Shown: positions 62,525-64,000 of the stretch, one piece after another
How the letters are laid out: every line of letters starts with the position of its first letter
Numbering within the stretch: position 1 is the stretch's first letter
From: Taenia hydatigena
Taxonomy: Eukaryota > Platyhelminthes > Cestoda > Cyclophyllidea > Taeniidae
Length of the DNA: 64,000 bases
Reading direction: 5' to 3'
Assembly (NCBI GenBank): GCA_036345935.2
Contig: JADWOT020001226.1
Location: forward strand, 1-64,000
Translations under genes and position numbers: made by a program
The notes under the pieces: model-generated
What the model was told of the DNA's origin: nothing
Databases searched by the model: none
What the model saw: the letters and a program-made list of their open reading frames with translations, nothing else

Positions 62525-64000
62525 TCGTGAGGGAACTATAGGCTCCTTAAGGGTTATGTAACCGCCATGCTGCCTAGCTAATTACCGCGTCAGTCGTACT
62601 CCAATACTTTGTGCGGCTGGGCTGCTGATATTTCGAATCCTTTATCTTAAATTGCATCGAGCCTAGATTTCCATGCTATGCTCTTTGTGCTCTTAGGCTC
62701 TAGCCAAATCATCTCATCGCCTCACTTGCACCGCTTGTGCTTGCATCAGGACAGGCGACTCTAAAAATTGCTGTTACAGCATAAATGCATGATGCAAGGT
62801 CGTACAAACTGAGGTAGAGACTAGAATTAGTTCAAACTCAGGATGGAACAAAATTGGCTCACGCATTTGTGGTTGTGATTGCGCTAAAGCACAGTGCTCA
62901 GAAAAGATAGCAGATTTTACACTAAGTAGGGTTGCGCCTACGAGGCCATAAAAATCAGCATCGATCAAGTTTTACGAGGATGCATTTAAGCCAGAGAAGA
63001 CATTTCAACCCCATTTAAATGTGTGGTTCTTTACTTTGATGCTTCCATTACATTGAATTTTTACAATCAGTTTGAAGAGCAAAATCTGGGTAGAAATCTC
63101 TTGTAAATGGATCTACTAGGCAGCAAAATGCTTAGCAGTATTCATTGAGTAAGAGAAAATTCTAGTTATAAAGGGCGATTCGTTAGGACACACTTACGAT
63201 AAAAGTCGCCTTGGAGGAAAACAAATGGTGTCTGGCCGACACATTATATTATCAAGTTAATTGCAGTGCAGTAGTTCATAAAGGCGACAAATAGATAGGC
63301 GCTAGTTAGGATTGCGTAGGTTTAATCTGAGTCCAGTGACAAAGCTGTGATGCTGCTAACGTGTGAATAGATGCATGCATGTCTTCTCTGCTGAATCCTC
63401 TTAAACTATTTTTCAACCAAGATGTAAAATGTTTCACAGAAGTGAGCTTTTAAAGGTCCTTGATAATTTCTTAGTTACCAACGAAATCTCTTTCCTATCT
63501 TCTGAAATCCATGGCACGATTGCATAACTTGGCGCAGATTGTGAACCTAAGCCGCTCCATTTACCTTCCATGCAGGTGGCGTCATGAAGAAGCCTACGCC
63601 GCCATTAATGGTTGCTTATTTGGGCTTGTGAGTAAAGAGTAAAAGGAAAGATTGGGCATTAATGGTTCCAGTAATGCCACCATGCCTAAGTATAAACACT
63701 TTTCCCTTGCAACACTACTAGGAATAATAGGAAGTATTAGTCAAGGGCCGAAAATGTTGGTGAGACAAAACTGGGTTGAAAGTGGAACGAGAATGGATGG
63801 TAGATAAGGAGAGAAGTCCAAAACAGGTGTAGAAAGAACAAACTGCCTGTATAATACAATTAATAAAAAGGGGTAAAACTGCTTCGAAAACATGTCATAA
63901 ATTTCCCATTCCATCAAGCGGTAAGTGCCCAACAATGCATTTCCTGACCTAGTCTAAACGACTTTCCTTTCTTCGCCCCGAATTCTCACCAATCGACTCC
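62525..64000. other. Unassigned sequence to window end
   Basis: No gene, RNA gene or repeat recognised; short overlapping frames only. Confidence 0.5.

Noticed and set aside
1..64000. CRISPR arrays, bacterial operons, phage or plasmid modules
   Set aside because: No regularly spaced identical repeats, no ribosome-binding-site-led gene strings and no long open frames; the sequence is eukaryotic.

Overview
This window is eukaryotic nuclear DNA and is almost entirely non-coding. Open reading frames are short and scattered over all six frames. GT...AG intron signals can be found. The recognisable sequence is dominated by old, diverged interspersed repeats, including tRNA-derived retroelements. 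There are no operons, ribosome binding sites or CRISPR arrays. The picture fits a large, repeat-rich invertebrate genome. One 104-bp repeat (36853-36956 and 38254-38357), read on the minus strand, resembles peptide strings I associate with repeat-derived predicted proteins of diphyllobothriidean tapeworms. That is recall, not a search, so the taxon stays open.

Layout. 1-1350 begins inside the tRNA part of an Arg-tRNA-headed element (S1) and is the first copy of a duplicated block whose second copy is 11150-13050. At 3.1-4.4 kb lie three copies of another repeat, two direct and one inverted. 4.4-11.1 kb shows no convincing gene. 11.15-15.2 kb is the densest repeat island. It holds S2 with a well-folding tRNA-Arg(ACG) head, and then an inverted pair S3/S4 with convergent tRNA-Arg-like heads, of which S4 keeps a foldable tRNA-Arg(TCG). 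A separate tRNA-Arg(CCG) candidate lies at 18505-18577. A repeat at 17.3-18.2 kb recurs at 50.6-51.8 kb.

Coding content. The best gene is at 40323-41445 (+), an F-box protein with a four-codon first exon and a 147-bp intron. It then needs either a second intron with a weak donor or a frameshift plus a stop, so it may be a pseudogene. Two further stretches look like decayed coding exons that keep one frame across two in-frame stops: 23013-23446 (-) and 62208-62524 (+). A few other short open frames with protein-like composition are listed at low confidence, because frames of 60-120 codons are expected by chance in 64 kb.

57.7-61.3 kb is a second inverted-repeat region: arms 58990-59800 (+) and 60750-61325 (-) around a spacer of about 950 bp. 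Nothing here forms an evident multi-gene pathway. What unites the window is the repeat network: Arg-tRNA-headed elements, inverted pairs that could give long hairpin RNAs, and larger blocks duplicated 11 to 33 kb apart.
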